Source: DASQDT01 sp036380435
GTDB taxonomy: Bacteria > Acidobacteriota > Blastocatellia > Pyrinomonadales > Pyrinomonadaceae
Direction: 5' to 3'
Assembly: GCA_036380435.1 (NCBI GenBank)
Contig: DASVES010000407.1
Span: 1-19,429 of the forward strand
DNA: 19,429 nt
The notes beneath the pieces are model-generated. The model ran no database searches. It saw only the letters and a program-made list of their open reading frames with translations, and was not told the origin of the DNA. This document shows, piece after piece, positions 1 to 6,528 of the stretch; position 1 is the first letter of the stretch, and each line of letters starts with the position of its first letter. The position numbers and the translations under genes were made by a program.

Positions 1-65
1 AGAAGCAAGAGCAAATTTCAAACAGGGTTGAGCGTCGGGCGAGTTCATTTCAACACAGAGGGCGC

Positions 66-125
66 AAAGGGCACAGAGCGCACAGAGAAAGACAAATTGC
101 TTCCTCTGTGCGCTCTGTGCCCTTT
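66..125. repeat. 22-bp perfect inverted repeat, CACAGAG-type hairpin
   Basis: Bases 66-87 and 104-125 are exact reverse complements (22 bp) around a 16-nt loop. The arms are built from CACAGAG units, and further CACAGAG-like units lie just to the left. Such hairpins occur as dispersed intergenic repeats in several environmental phyla. With no T-run it is not a classic intrinsic terminator. No reading frame of interest overlaps it. Confidence 0.8.
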
Positions 126-141
126 CCCCACACAAGCTGAA

Positions 142-163
142 CGGCGGCCCCCGAGGGCCGCCG
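142..163. repeat. GC-only hairpin, possible terminator stem
   Basis: A perfect 9-bp stem (142-150 with 155-163) closes a 4-nt CCGA loop. It lies 28 bp beyond the 3' end of the minus-strand tRNA fragment, so it could have served as the 3' structure of that tRNA transcript. There is no clear U-tract, so the terminator role is a guess; only the hairpin is seen. Confidence 0.45.
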
Positions 164-190
164 CCGGCTGACGTAACCTGTTGAATTTGT

Positions 191-266
191 TGGTAGCGGG
201 GGCGTGACTCGAACACGCGACCTTGGGGTTATGAATCCCAGAAGAGGCACACCACTTACCCTCACG
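191..266 (-). pseudogene. tRNA-Met (CAT) with sound 3' half and degenerate or replaced 5' half
   Basis: Read on the minus strand, 241-191 gives an anticodon loop TTCATAA, a variable segment, a perfect T-arm (GCGTG, TTCGAGT, CACGC), acceptor strand CCCCGCT, discriminator A and an encoded CCA. The 5' side does not match: the expected acceptor partner is roughly AGCGGGG, but 266-260 pairs only partly. A D-arm-like GGTA/TGCC stem can be drawn at 260-246, but 4 extra bases then separate it from the anticodon stem, whose closing pair is A-C. Either the tRNA is decayed, or foreign DNA joined at the anticodon arm, the usual target of tRNA-directed integrases. In that case DNA right of 241 would be the element side. 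No intact copy lies in the window. Confidence 0.65.
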
Positions 267-476
267 TAAACGAATACAACCGAATGAAACGGACTTCGTA
301 GCCGCCAGAGTGGGTTAGGTTACATGAGGTTAAGTTTCATAAGGTCACCATCCTGACGCCATCGGTATGAAGACGTTGGTGGCGACGAAGAGCTGCGCCG
401 CCTGCGTACGATGACAGATGGTTCGCACAAGTGGGAAGAGTCAGGGTTGTGACTCGGCTTTTTCCATAATCTCGCC
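267..476. other. Gene-free stretch with GGTTA direct repeats
   Basis: No convincing gene is seen on either strand. Three GGTTA units occur at 313-317, 318-322 and 328-332, close to the truncated tRNA. Short direct repeats beside an att core are typical of integrase arm-binding sites, but three 5-mers are weak evidence. A -10-like CATAAT at 465-470 lies 20 bp before the next start codon without a recognisable -35 box at normal spacing. Confidence 0.3.
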
Positions 477-490
477 TTGGAGGTGTTTCC

Positions 491-679
491 ATGCCTGCGT
501 CTGAAAAACAGACGGAAAACAAGCGGCCTGATGGCAAATTCGCCGAAGGTAACAAGCTCGGGCGGCGCTTCCGGCCCGGCCAGTCCGGCAACCCGAAGGG
601 GCGGCCCAAGTCAATTACGCTCTCCGAAGCCTACCGCAAACTACTCGCCCAAGTGGACGAACGTCCCCGGCGTGAGTGA
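491..679 (+). CDS. DUF5681-type mobile-element/phage protein, probably C-terminally truncated
   Basis: The 62-residue product carries the hallmark of DUF5681: a basic, glycine-rich segment with GKFAEGNKLGR, then FRPGQSGNPKGRPK, then a helix starting at LSEAYRKLL. This domain sits at the N-terminus of small proteins common in prophages and other mobile DNA, often near terminase genes; its molecular role is not well defined. A strong ribosome-binding site (GGAGG, 479-483) lies 7 nt before the ATG, which supports the start. Family members normally continue well past the LSEAYRKLL helix, whereas this frame stops shortly after it. A second frame from GTG 672 to the TGA at 771-773 encodes a plausible continuation with LTDEQREKAAEIRRG, overlapping the end of this ORF. 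The gene is therefore either frameshifted or a pair of tiny overlapping ORFs; I favour decay. Confidence 0.6.
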   Translation: MPASEKQTENKRPDGKFAEGNKLGRRFRPGQSGNPKGRPKSITLSEAYRKLLAQVDERPRRE

Positions 680-773
680 CCGAGACTTGGGGCCGTCGAA
701 GTTGTCGGGAATTAAACTCACTGACGAGCAGCGGGAGAAGGCCGCCGAGATTCGCCGGGGGCGGGCCGGCTGA
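672..773 (+). pseudogene. Downstream fragment in another frame after the DUF5681 ORF
   Basis: From GTG 672 the frame encodes about 33 residues, including LTDEQREKAAEIRRGRAG, before TGA 771-773. It overlaps the last codons of the DUF5681 ORF by 8 bp. The helical, charged ending resembles the end of a small phage protein, so it may be the original C-terminus displaced by a small indel. It may also be an unrelated tiny ORF. I saw no ribosome-binding site that decides this. Confidence 0.3.
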
Positions 774-811
774 TAAACGGACGGTGAACAAACGGCAAGG
801 CGATGATTTGA

Positions 812-987
812 CGAGAGCGTTACCTGAGATTGAAGCCTATCCGGTTCCGTCAACTCCAGCGGGCGGCGCGCAAACTCGCGAACATCCAGCAGGAGAGGGC
901 GAAGATGGCGCGGGCGCGTCAAGACTCTGAAGCCAGTCAACAAGGTCGCCTAACGCTTAAATCAAGTCCCCGCCCTCGACCCGGCTG
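812..987 (+). pseudogene. Basic helical ORF remnant without start codon
   Basis: After an in-frame TGA at 809-811 this frame stays open to the TGA at 985-987. It encodes a basic, helix-prone stretch (RQLQRAARKLANIQQERAKM). No ATG, GTG or TTG with a ribosome-binding site opens it, so I treat it as a fragment. Its last codons run into the attC-like element at 947-1066, as gene ends often do in integron cassettes. Family unknown. Confidence 0.25.
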
Positions 988-1066
988 ATAACCTATGGCA
1001 AAGAAGAGTATGAAAGACGCCCTCGGGGGGTTTGAACGCGCGGCGGGTGATGCCGGGCGTTAGGCG
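947..1066 (+). repeat. attC-like inverted-repeat element (integron recombination-site candidate)
   Basis: A 10-bp arm CGCCTAACGC (947-956) is exactly complementary to GCGTTAGGCG (1057-1066). The boxes fit the integron consensus: GCCTAAC (948-954) matches RYYYAAC and GTTAGGC (1059-1065) matches GTTRRRY. Inside them, an unpaired spacer (CTTAA against the CCGG side) is followed by paired ATCA and CCCGCC segments with about four extrahelical bases on one arm, as in real attC folds. The 120-bp span lies within known attC sizes. Between the arms, 996-1064 can encode a 22-residue peptide beginning MAKKSMKDALGG, which I do not trust as a gene. A 17-nt piece, GTGATGCCGGGCGTTAG (1047-1063), recurs on the minus strand at 17660-17676. 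Confidence 0.45.
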
Positions 1067-1098
1067 GCTGGTTGAGTGGTAAAGATACAGGAACTGAA

Positions 1099-1175
1099 TA
1101 TGTCATAACTCGGATGTGAATGCGGTGGCACGATCTCTGATACAACAGATAATATCCCTGAGCTTGAAGGGAACG
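1099..1175 (+). pseudogene. 5' fragment of a small CxC-motif protein with premature stop
   Basis: The ATG at 1099 is followed by TCA and then a TAA, after which the frame continues as LGCECGGTISDTTDNIP. The CxC followed by an I-x-DTTD-x-x-P pattern matches the N-terminus of small uncharacterised bacterial proteins that I recall only by sequence, without known function. The TAA could be a single-base change from a leucine TTA codon. After the NIP residues the match ends and the DNA runs into the tRNA-Ser remnant, so the gene is both interrupted and truncated. It starts 34 bp after the attC-like element, where a cassette gene would be expected. Confidence 0.4.
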
Positions 1176-1237
1176 TGGCGGAGAGGGTAGGGTTTAGAAC
1201 CCGCGTCGGCCTTTCGACCACTCCGGTTTTCTGACGC
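1176..1237 (-). pseudogene. Degenerate tRNA-Ser remnant
   Basis: On the minus strand the segment ends in CCA (1178-1176) preceded by an acceptor-like strand, CCTCTCC-G. Next to it is a weak T-arm whose loop reads TTCTAAA instead of the usual TTCGAAT and whose stem keeps only three G-C pairs. A D-arm-like GGAGTGGTC lies close by at about 1224-1216, but the anticodon arm between them is missing. The order and the acceptor are those of bacterial tRNA-Ser. I infer a decayed copy, possibly an old integration site; it cannot be functional as written. Confidence 0.4.
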
Positions 1238-1290
1238 GGTGTCAGTGGAGCTGTGCCCGCGTGTTCAATCTTCTTCGGGCGGCGATGGGA

Positions 1291-1319
1291 TTATATTCTC
1301 GGTGAGTTTGTGTGATAAT
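1291..1319 (+). promoter_or_regulatory. Extended -10 promoter for the kinase gene, probably leaderless
   Basis: GATAAT (1314-1319) is preceded by TGT (1311-1313), forming an extended -10 element. The -35 position 17 bp upstream (TTATAT, 1291-1296) is a poor match. The start codon at 1326 lies 7 bp after the -10 box, exactly where transcription should begin, so the mRNA would be leaderless; there is no Shine-Dalgarno sequence between them. Confidence 0.5.
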
Positions 1320-1325
1320 CCGCCC

Positions 1326-4300
1326 ATGCCTGATCACAGTGTAAGCCCGCCTCCGTCACCATCGAGCCCGCTAAAGCCTCCCTTGAAAGTATTCGGCGGT
1401 TACGAGATTGAGGGAGAGCTCGGGCGCGGCGGAATGGGTGTGGTTTATCTGGCGCGCCAGATCGAGCTGAACCGCCGCGTCGCGCTCAAGATGTTAACCG
1501 GCCATCACGGGCCGGATGAATTGCAGCGGTTTCTCGAGGAAGCAGAGACGGCGGCCGGGCTAAATCACACCAACATCGCGCACATTTACGAAATCGGAGA
1601 GCACGACGGCGCGCCGTTCTTCTCGATGGAATTTGTGGAGGCCGGCTCGCTCGCGGATCGTCTGCGCAAAGAGCTGCCCTCGCCGGAGGACGCCGCGCAG
1701 TTGCTGGTCAACGTCGCACGCGCGCTGCACTTCGCCCATCAAAACGGCGTGGTGCATCGCGACATGAAGCCGGCCAACGTGTTGCTCGATCCTGACGGCG
1801 TCCCGAAGGTCACTGACTTCGGAATCGCGAAGCGTCTTAAAGCCGACGCTAACCTGACCCGTTCCGGCGTCGTGATCGGCACGCCGACCTACATGGCGCC
1901 GGAGCAGGCGAAGGGGAACAGCCGGCACGTCGGGCCGGCGGCCGACGTTTATTCGTTGGGCGCGATCCTCTACGAAATGCTCGCAGGGCGCCCGCCTTTC
2001 CTGCCGGAAGACAGCGAGACAGCAATCACCGTGCGCGTCCTTACCGAGGACCCGGTCTCGCCCGCATACCATCGGCCCGAGATTCCCCGCGACCTCGAAA
2101 CCATCTGCATGAAGTGCCTCGGGAAAGAACCGCGCGACCGTTACGCGAGCGCCGCGGCCCTCGCCGAAGACCTGCGGCGCTATCTCGACGACGAACCGAT
2201 TCTCGCCAAGCCGCCGAACACCGTTTCCAGCAGCATAAAATGGGTGCGGCGAAATCCATGGAAATTTGTCGCGACGGCGACCACACTGTTGCTCGCCGTC
2301 GCCGGTCTGGCACTTCTCGCGCGGTGGGAGCTTTATCAGCGTCCGCGTCTGGAGTATGCGGCGCAGGTGGCGTGGGTCAACGGGTGCCTGGAGCCGCTGG
2401 AGAAGATCGGCGAGGAGAACGCTTCACAGCGCGCAGCCTACTTGCGATTGACGCGGCGCGGGCGGTTCGGCCCCATCGTCAAGGCGGAAGTCTTGAACGC
2501 GCGCGGTCACCCGGCCGTGCTGCGTCGGATTTTGAACCCGGAGATGATTCCGATCTACATGGAGGGCTTGGCCGGGGCGCAACTTTATGCGGAGGCGCGA
2601 CAGGAAACCACAAAGGTCGAATTCTGGTTTGACGAGCGCAATCAGGCGCGGGAAGCGACCGGACGTGATCGGAACGGCCAGGTGAACTGGCGCATGCTCT
2701 ACGATCATCAGGACGCCTCTGGTTCCTTCGGTCACACCGCGCGGGCACGCTTCGTTAACATGCGCGGCTTTGACGCCACCAGTCGCGACGGCGCGTCGCA
2801 CATGGAATTCGAACGCGACGCCAAAGGCCGCGACATGAAGATCAGCTTCTTCAACGCTGCCGGCAAGCCCGCCGCCAACGGGGAAGGCGTTTACGGGTAC
2901 ACGCTCGAGCGCGACGACGCGGGCCGCATCGTTCGGTTGGTAAATCTGGGGCTCGACGGCCAGCCCGCGGCGAATCGCGTGGGTATGATCGCCTTCAACA
3001 TGAGCTGGGGCAGGGAGGATCGATTAGAAGTCCGCGACGCGAAGGGACAACCGTCCGTGTGGAATGGCGTCGCCGCGGTCGTGAGGGAGAACGATGGCTC
3101 GGGCAACCCCGTGCGCGTCACCAATCTCGACCCTGAGGGAAAGCCCGTGAGCGCCGCGGAGACGGAATGGTCGGTGCAGGAAATGAAGCGCAACGAACGT
3201 GGCGAACTGACGCAACGCACCTATTTCAAAGCCGACACGGACGGCGCGCTCAAACAGATCAGCCAGGTCAACGTCACTTACGACGATTTTGGTCACCCGG
3301 CGGATGTTCAATTCGCCGGCGCGACCTCATGGCGAAGCGCCTTGCGCCATGACGCGAATGGCAACGTCATCGAGGAAAAACTTCTCGACGCCGAGGGCAA
3401 GCCGCGCGCGGGTGATAAAGGTTATGCGATCAAACGCTTCACCTACACGTCTGGATCGAGCGGCGTTCGGATCGAGCAAACATATTTCGATGCGGCCGGG
3501 GAAAAAACTTACAGCACGGGTGCGGGCGGGTATCACCGATTGATTGACGAATTCGATGCCACCGGGGCCCTGCGTCGGCAGACGATGGACGAGCACGATC
3601 CGGCGCGGTTCAAATATTACCGGTATGTCAGTGAGCCGGAATACGATCCTCAAGGGCGTCTCCGTCACAACGTTTCTCGCTTTGAGGACGCCCAGGGGAA
3701 CCTGGCCACCGACGCCGATCTGCTCTTCACCGCGACCGAAGATTTTTACGATGAGAACGGCCGCCTCACGACCGAATGGAAAATTGGCTGCGCCCTGGAG
3801 GATTTTGGCGGCCCGGTCTTGCGCCTCGATACGGAATGGCACTCCAACGGAAAAATGAAGCGCTGGGTGAAACAGATCTGCGATGCGAATCGCCAACCGT
3901 TGTCTTTCCTTTCCAACGGAAACGGTGCGCGTCACGAAGAGGAGTACGACGCGAAAGAACAGCGGGAGCGCATTTACGATACCGGATTCGACGAGAAGCT
4001 GGTCGGATTCAGCACGCGGGAAGCAAAGTTTTCCGGCGGCAATCTTCAAAGCGTTACCCACACGCGTAGCGACGGAACGGTGCTCGATTCGGTGCGCGTC
4101 ATCATCACCGCCGTCGCGCCGCCGGAAGGCCAACCGAAATCCGCGGAACTGAGAGCGGGCGATCAGCTTATCGCCTCCAACGGCAAATCGGTGACGAGCG
4201 CCTACGCATGGGTAACCGGAGGCTTCGCCGGGGGCTGGATAGAAGTCTTGCGTGAAGGCCGACGCATTCGCATCGATGGTTTCGGCCCCGGTGTGCTTGG

Positions 4301-4340
4301 AGTTGACCTACAGGATCGCGCGCCCGCAGGAAAGCAATAA
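1326..4340 (+). CDS. Membrane-anchored Hanks-type Ser/Thr protein kinase with YD-like repeats and C-terminal PDZ-like domain
   Basis: The 1004-residue product has a kinase domain at about 26-290: glycine loop GRGGMGVV (33-40), ATP-binding Lys55, HRDMKPAN catalytic loop (Asp146), DFG (164-166) and activation segment GTPTYMAPE. All catalytic residues are present, so it should be active. One helix (about 314-334) anchors it, placing the remaining ~670 residues outside the cytoplasm. These contain many loosely repeated units of the type F-x-D-A-x-G-K-P or Y-D-x-x-G-R (about 430-905), resembling YD/RHS-type beta repeats. A PDZ-like end follows (about 920-990, with GDQLIASNGKSV). I infer a receptor kinase with an extracytoplasmic sensing region. 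The open frame extends upstream to a GTG at 1239, but 1326 fits the promoter and the kinase N-terminus better. It stands alone, 91 bp before the next gene. Confidence 0.9.
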   Translation: MPDHSVSPPPSPSSPLKPPLKVFGGYEIEGELGRGGMGVVYLARQIELNRRVALKMLTGHHGPDELQRFLEEAETAAGLNHTNIAHIYEIGEHDGAPFFSMEFVEAGSLADRLRKELPSPEDAAQLLVNVARALHFAHQNGVVHRDMKPANVLLDPDGVPKVTDFGIAKRLKADANLTRSGVVIGTPTYMAPEQAKGNSRHVGPAADVYSLGAILYEMLAGRPPFLPEDSETAITVRVLTEDPVSPAYHRPEIPRDLETICMKCLGKEPRDRYASAAALAEDLRRYLDDEPILAKPPNTVSSSIKWVRRNPWKFVATATTLLLAVAGLALLARWELYQRPRLEYAAQVAWVNGCLEPLEKIGEENASQRAAYLRLTRRGRFGPIVKAEVLNARGHPAVLRRILNPEMIPIYMEGLAGAQLYAEARQETTKVEFWFDERNQAREATGRDRNGQVNWRMLYDHQDASGSFGHTARARFVNMRGFDATSRDGASHMEFERDAKGRDMKISFFNAAGKPAANGEGVYGYTLERDDAGRIVRLVNLGLDGQPAANRVGMIAFNMSWGREDRLEVRDAKGQPSVWNGVAAVVRENDGSGNPVRVTNLDPEGKPVSAAETEWSVQEMKRNERGELTQRTYFKADTDGALKQISQVNVTYDDFGHPADVQFAGATSWRSALRHDANGNVIEEKLLDAEGKPRAGDKGYAIKRFTYTSGSSGVRIEQTYFDAAGEKTYSTGAGGYHRLIDEFDATGALRRQTMDEHDPARFKYYRYVSEPEYDPQGRLRHNVSRFEDAQGNLATDADLLFTATEDFYDENGRLTTEWKIGCALEDFGGPVLRLDTEWHSNGKMKRWVKQICDANRQPLSFLSNGNGARHEEEYDAKEQRERIYDTGFDEKLVGFSTREAKFSGGNLQSVTHTRSDGTVLDSVRVIITAVAPPEGQPKSAELRAGDQLIASNGKSVTSAYAWVTGGFAGGWIEVLREGRRIRIDGFGPGVLGVDLQDRAPAGKQ

Positions 4341-4355
4341 TTACCCAAAAGTTCC

Positions 4356-4385
4356 TTGACGAATTTGCACGGCTTTGCGAATAAT
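4356..4385 (+). promoter_or_regulatory. Sigma-70-type promoter of the 4432-9425 operon
   Basis: TTGACG (4356-4361) matches the -35 consensus at five of six bases and is followed after 18 bp by AATAAT (4380-4385). This would give a 5' leader of about 40 nt ending in AAAGGGAG (4421-4428) just before ATG 4432. The -10 box lies in the centre of the dyad described separately. Confidence 0.6.
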
Positions 4386-4408
4386 GCGCTTCGCACTGCT
4401 TTGCAAAT
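4363..4408. promoter_or_regulatory. Two-tier dyad centred on the -10 box, operator or hairpin candidate
   Basis: ATTTGCA (4363-4369) pairs with TGCAAAT (4402-4408), and TGCGAA (4376-4381) pairs with TTCGCA (4390-4395). Both pairs share the same centre (4385.5), and two further bases pair between them. That gives 15 matched positions out of 19 across a 46-bp region enclosing the -10 box and the expected transcription start. It could bind a dimeric or tetrameric regulator, or fold at the 5' end of the mRNA. Confidence 0.45.
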
Positions 4409-4431
4409 CATGCTGTACGTGAAAGGGAGCG

Positions 4432-5067
4432 ATGGCTGACTCACCAACTACACCCCCGGGTAGGAAGGCGCCGGTCAAAGACGAACTCAATTTGCTTGAA
4501 GTTTTGCGCCTTTTAATCGAGACAGAAAAAGCAACCACTACTTCCGACCTGCTGAAGTACGCTTCCCAGTACGGCGCTCCCGAAGCTGAAGAACGACTGC
4601 GCGTTCTCGAAGCGGAGAACATCCCTCTCGATCTTGCGTTCGAGTCGATCAGCGTGCACATACGCCTCCTCGCCTATAAACGGAACAGCGAATTACTCGC
4701 GGGCTGCCGCGGTCAGAAAGTAGGGCTCATTCTCCCACTCCCGCCACATTTGCCGAATCTATTTCTTCCCGTGGCGGACGTGACATTTCTCGAACCGAGC
4801 GAGAGAACGGTTCACGGCTCGCTGCACGACTTCATGGAGCGTGCGGTGAAAGGGGCGCGCGCCTGCCGCGCGAAAGCGGAGGAGATGCAGGCGCTCGTCT
4901 TCGAAGCGTTTCGTGACGACGACAATTTGTTTGTGGAGGTAGCGGTGGCCGAAGTGCTCGAGCCGAAACTCCTTCCGGCCGGCATCCGCCTGATCGCCCA
5001 CCTTCGGCCGCATCGAAATCCCAGCGACGTTCAGATTCAACCCGCGGTTGAGGTTTCATTCATATGA
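4432..5067 (+). CDS. Hypothetical soluble protein, first gene of transporter operon
   Basis: A 211-residue protein with no signal peptide or membrane helix that I can see and no family I recognise. The N-terminal third is helical (NLLEVLRLLIETEKA, then a segment around SDLLKYASQYGAPEAEERL), reminiscent of a small helical adaptor. A middle segment is hydrophobic and proline-rich (GLILPLPPHLPNLFLP), and the C-terminal half mixes a basic helix with beta-like stretches. The start is well supported by AAAGGGAG 3 nt upstream. Its stop overlaps the next start in ATGA (5064-5067), so it is translationally coupled to the membrane transporter. A cytosolic partner or regulator of that transporter is a reasonable but unproven role. 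Confidence 0.8.
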   Translation: MADSPTTPPGRKAPVKDELNLLEVLRLLIETEKATTTSDLLKYASQYGAPEAEERLRVLEAENIPLDLAFESISVHIRLLAYKRNSELLAGCRGQKVGLILPLPPHLPNLFLPVADVTFLEPSERTVHGSLHDFMERAVKGARACRAKAEEMQALVFEAFRDDDNLFVEVAVAEVLEPKLLPAGIRLIAHLRPHRNPSDVQIQPAVEVSFI

Positions 5068-6518
5068 AAATGCCGTTGCGCTTTCTCCCCTTGTTTGGCG
5101 TGATGGCCGTTTTCTTCGCTTATTGCGCGCCCGTCTGGGCGGCCGGGGGGGCACCAGCGGCTGGCACCGCTCCCGCGCTAATCGATTCCTGGGAGATGAC
5201 CTGGCCCGCCGGCGTGCTCATGCTCGTGCTGCTGTTCGGCGCGTTCTTCGCCATGACCAGGTACGAGGTGCCGCTGCCGCTGGCGATGACCCTCGTGAGC
5301 CTGGCGTTTCTCGTCATCCAATGGGAAAGCGCGCCGGTAATACTCCGCGAAGGCTTCGCGCATTACGCGGACATCACGGTGTTATTTACCGCCGTCGCCA
5401 TTCCGGCGCACATGATTGAGCGCTCGCAGGGATTCAAATGGGTTGCCGCATGGCTGGGCCATCAACTGGGCAAGGTCAGGCTGCGCCACCCGCGCCTCAC
5501 GACGCCGCTGCTCGTCGGCATCCTGCTCTTTGCCACTTATGTCACCGCTGGACTCATGCACAACGTCACCTCGATTCTGATCATGACGCCGGTAATCATT
5601 CGGCTGTGCGCGTCGTATCACGTGCCGTCGCGCTGGATTCTGAGCGCGGCACTCATCGCCAGTAATCTCGGCGGGTTTTCCACGCGTTGGGGCGACACGC
5701 CCAACATCATCGAATCGGCGACGTGGGGCCTGACGGCCGGCGATTTCATGCGCGAGGTGCTGCCCGCGAACCTGATCGTGATGGCGGCGCTCATCATCGT
5801 GGCTACGATCCTCACCCAACGCGGAATCAGCCAACGGAGCCGACAGGCCGGTGTCACCCAGGTTCCTTTCTATACTTTGCAGGTTGCGCAGACCGCGGCG
5901 GACTGGAAAAAGGCAAAAGCCGACCTCGCCATTGATCGCCGCCTGCTCACGATCGGTCTCGTGTCGCTCGTCTTTTTCATCGTGTTGCATGTGATCTTCA
6001 CCAAGCTCGCCATCGCCATCGGTGCGATCACAATCGTCACCGCAGTTTTACTCGAGCGACCAAAAGAACGCTATCACACGCTCACCTCGCTGGGCTTTGA
6101 CGTTTATCTCGCCTTCGCCGCCATCTTCGTTCTCGCCGGCTGCGTCTCGCATTCGTGGATCGGCAGTACGCTTTACAACCAACTCATCGCCGCGAACGCC
6201 GCGCCCTGGGTCATCGCCGTCACCGGCTATTTCGGCACCACCTTCACGGAGGCAGCTTCATGGGCCACGGCCGTTTCGGTTCCCATCCAGCAACTCGACC
6301 CATCGCACGCCGCCGCCTGGGCGCTCGGCGGCGGCATCTGCGCCGGCAGCAGTTCGCTGGTCACGGCCGCGTCGGCGGGGATCATTCTGGCGGAGGAAAG
6401 TCAGCGCTTCAAGGACCCCGAACACGCCATCACTTTCCGCCGTTACCTTGCTTTCGGCCTGCCGTTCTCGCTCTTTATGCTCGTCTTTTACAGCCTCTAT
6501 TTCACGTTCGTGCGTTAA
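5064..6518 (+). CDS. ArsB/NhaD-superfamily (ion transporter) permease
   Basis: A 484-residue polytopic membrane protein with an N-terminal cleavable-looking signal (cleavage after about APVWA, residue 26) and roughly ten to twelve hydrophobic helices. Two family features are visible. First, MHNVTSILIMTPV (165-177) sits in the position of the conserved D-N-x-x-T segment of ArsB/NhaD/citrate carriers. Second, NLGGFSTRWGDTPNI (201-215) corresponds to the N-x-G-G-x-x-T-x-x-G-D-x-P-N re-entrant motif. A second, inverted-repeat-like copy occurs near GGGICAGSSSLVTAASAG. Members exchange sodium and protons or move oxyanions and dicarboxylates; the substrate cannot be read from the sequence. The start overlaps the previous gene by 4 bp, and 10 bp separate its stop from the ABC exporter. 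Confidence 0.8.
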   Translation: MKMPLRFLPLFGVMAVFFAYCAPVWAAGGAPAAGTAPALIDSWEMTWPAGVLMLVLLFGAFFAMTRYEVPLPLAMTLVSLAFLVIQWESAPVILREGFAHYADITVLFTAVAIPAHMIERSQGFKWVAAWLGHQLGKVRLRHPRLTTPLLVGILLFATYVTAGLMHNVTSILIMTPVIIRLCASYHVPSRWILSAALIASNLGGFSTRWGDTPNIIESATWGLTAGDFMREVLPANLIVMAALIIVATILTQRGISQRSRQAGVTQVPFYTLQVAQTAADWKKAKADLAIDRRLLTIGLVSLVFFIVLHVIFTKLAIAIGAITIVTAVLLERPKERYHTLTSLGFDVYLAFAAIFVLAGCVSHSWIGSTLYNQLIAANAAPWVIAVTGYFGTTFTEAASWATAVSVPIQQLDPSHAAAWALGGGICAGSSSLVTAASAGIILAEESQRFKDPEHAITFRRYLAFGLPFSLFMLVFYSLYFTFVR

Positions 6519-6528
6519 CTCGTTAGTC

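Noticed and set aside
313..332. GGTTA repeats as a CRISPR or iteron array
   Set aside because: Only three 5-bp units with irregular spacing; at most integrase arm-type repeats.
996..1064. 22-codon ORF MAKKSMKDALGG... as a small gene
   Set aside because: No clear ribosome-binding site, lies inside the attC-like inverted repeat, and ends in its right arm.
1124..1139. TGGCACG resembling a sigma-54 -24 box
   Set aside because: No TTGC at the -12 position, and the bases encode the conserved CGGTISD of the CxC protein fragment.
1239..1325. Upstream GTG start for the kinase
   Set aside because: The extra 29 residues cover the extended -10 promoter and show no kinase-like sequence.
1560..2072. Minus-strand open frame opposite the kinase domain
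   Set aside because: Lies opposite conserved kinase motifs, has no ribosome-binding site and no recognisable protein features.
3327..4133. Long minus-strand open frame (268 codons) inside the kinase gene
   Set aside because: Antisense shadow of a high-GC gene; the plus strand carries clear domain sequence throughout.
6022..6528. Open N-terminal extension of the ABC exporter frame
   Set aside because: It overlaps the well-supported permease gene in another frame and encodes a Ser/Arg/Pro-rich stretch unlike any exporter; ATG 6529 gives a normal start.
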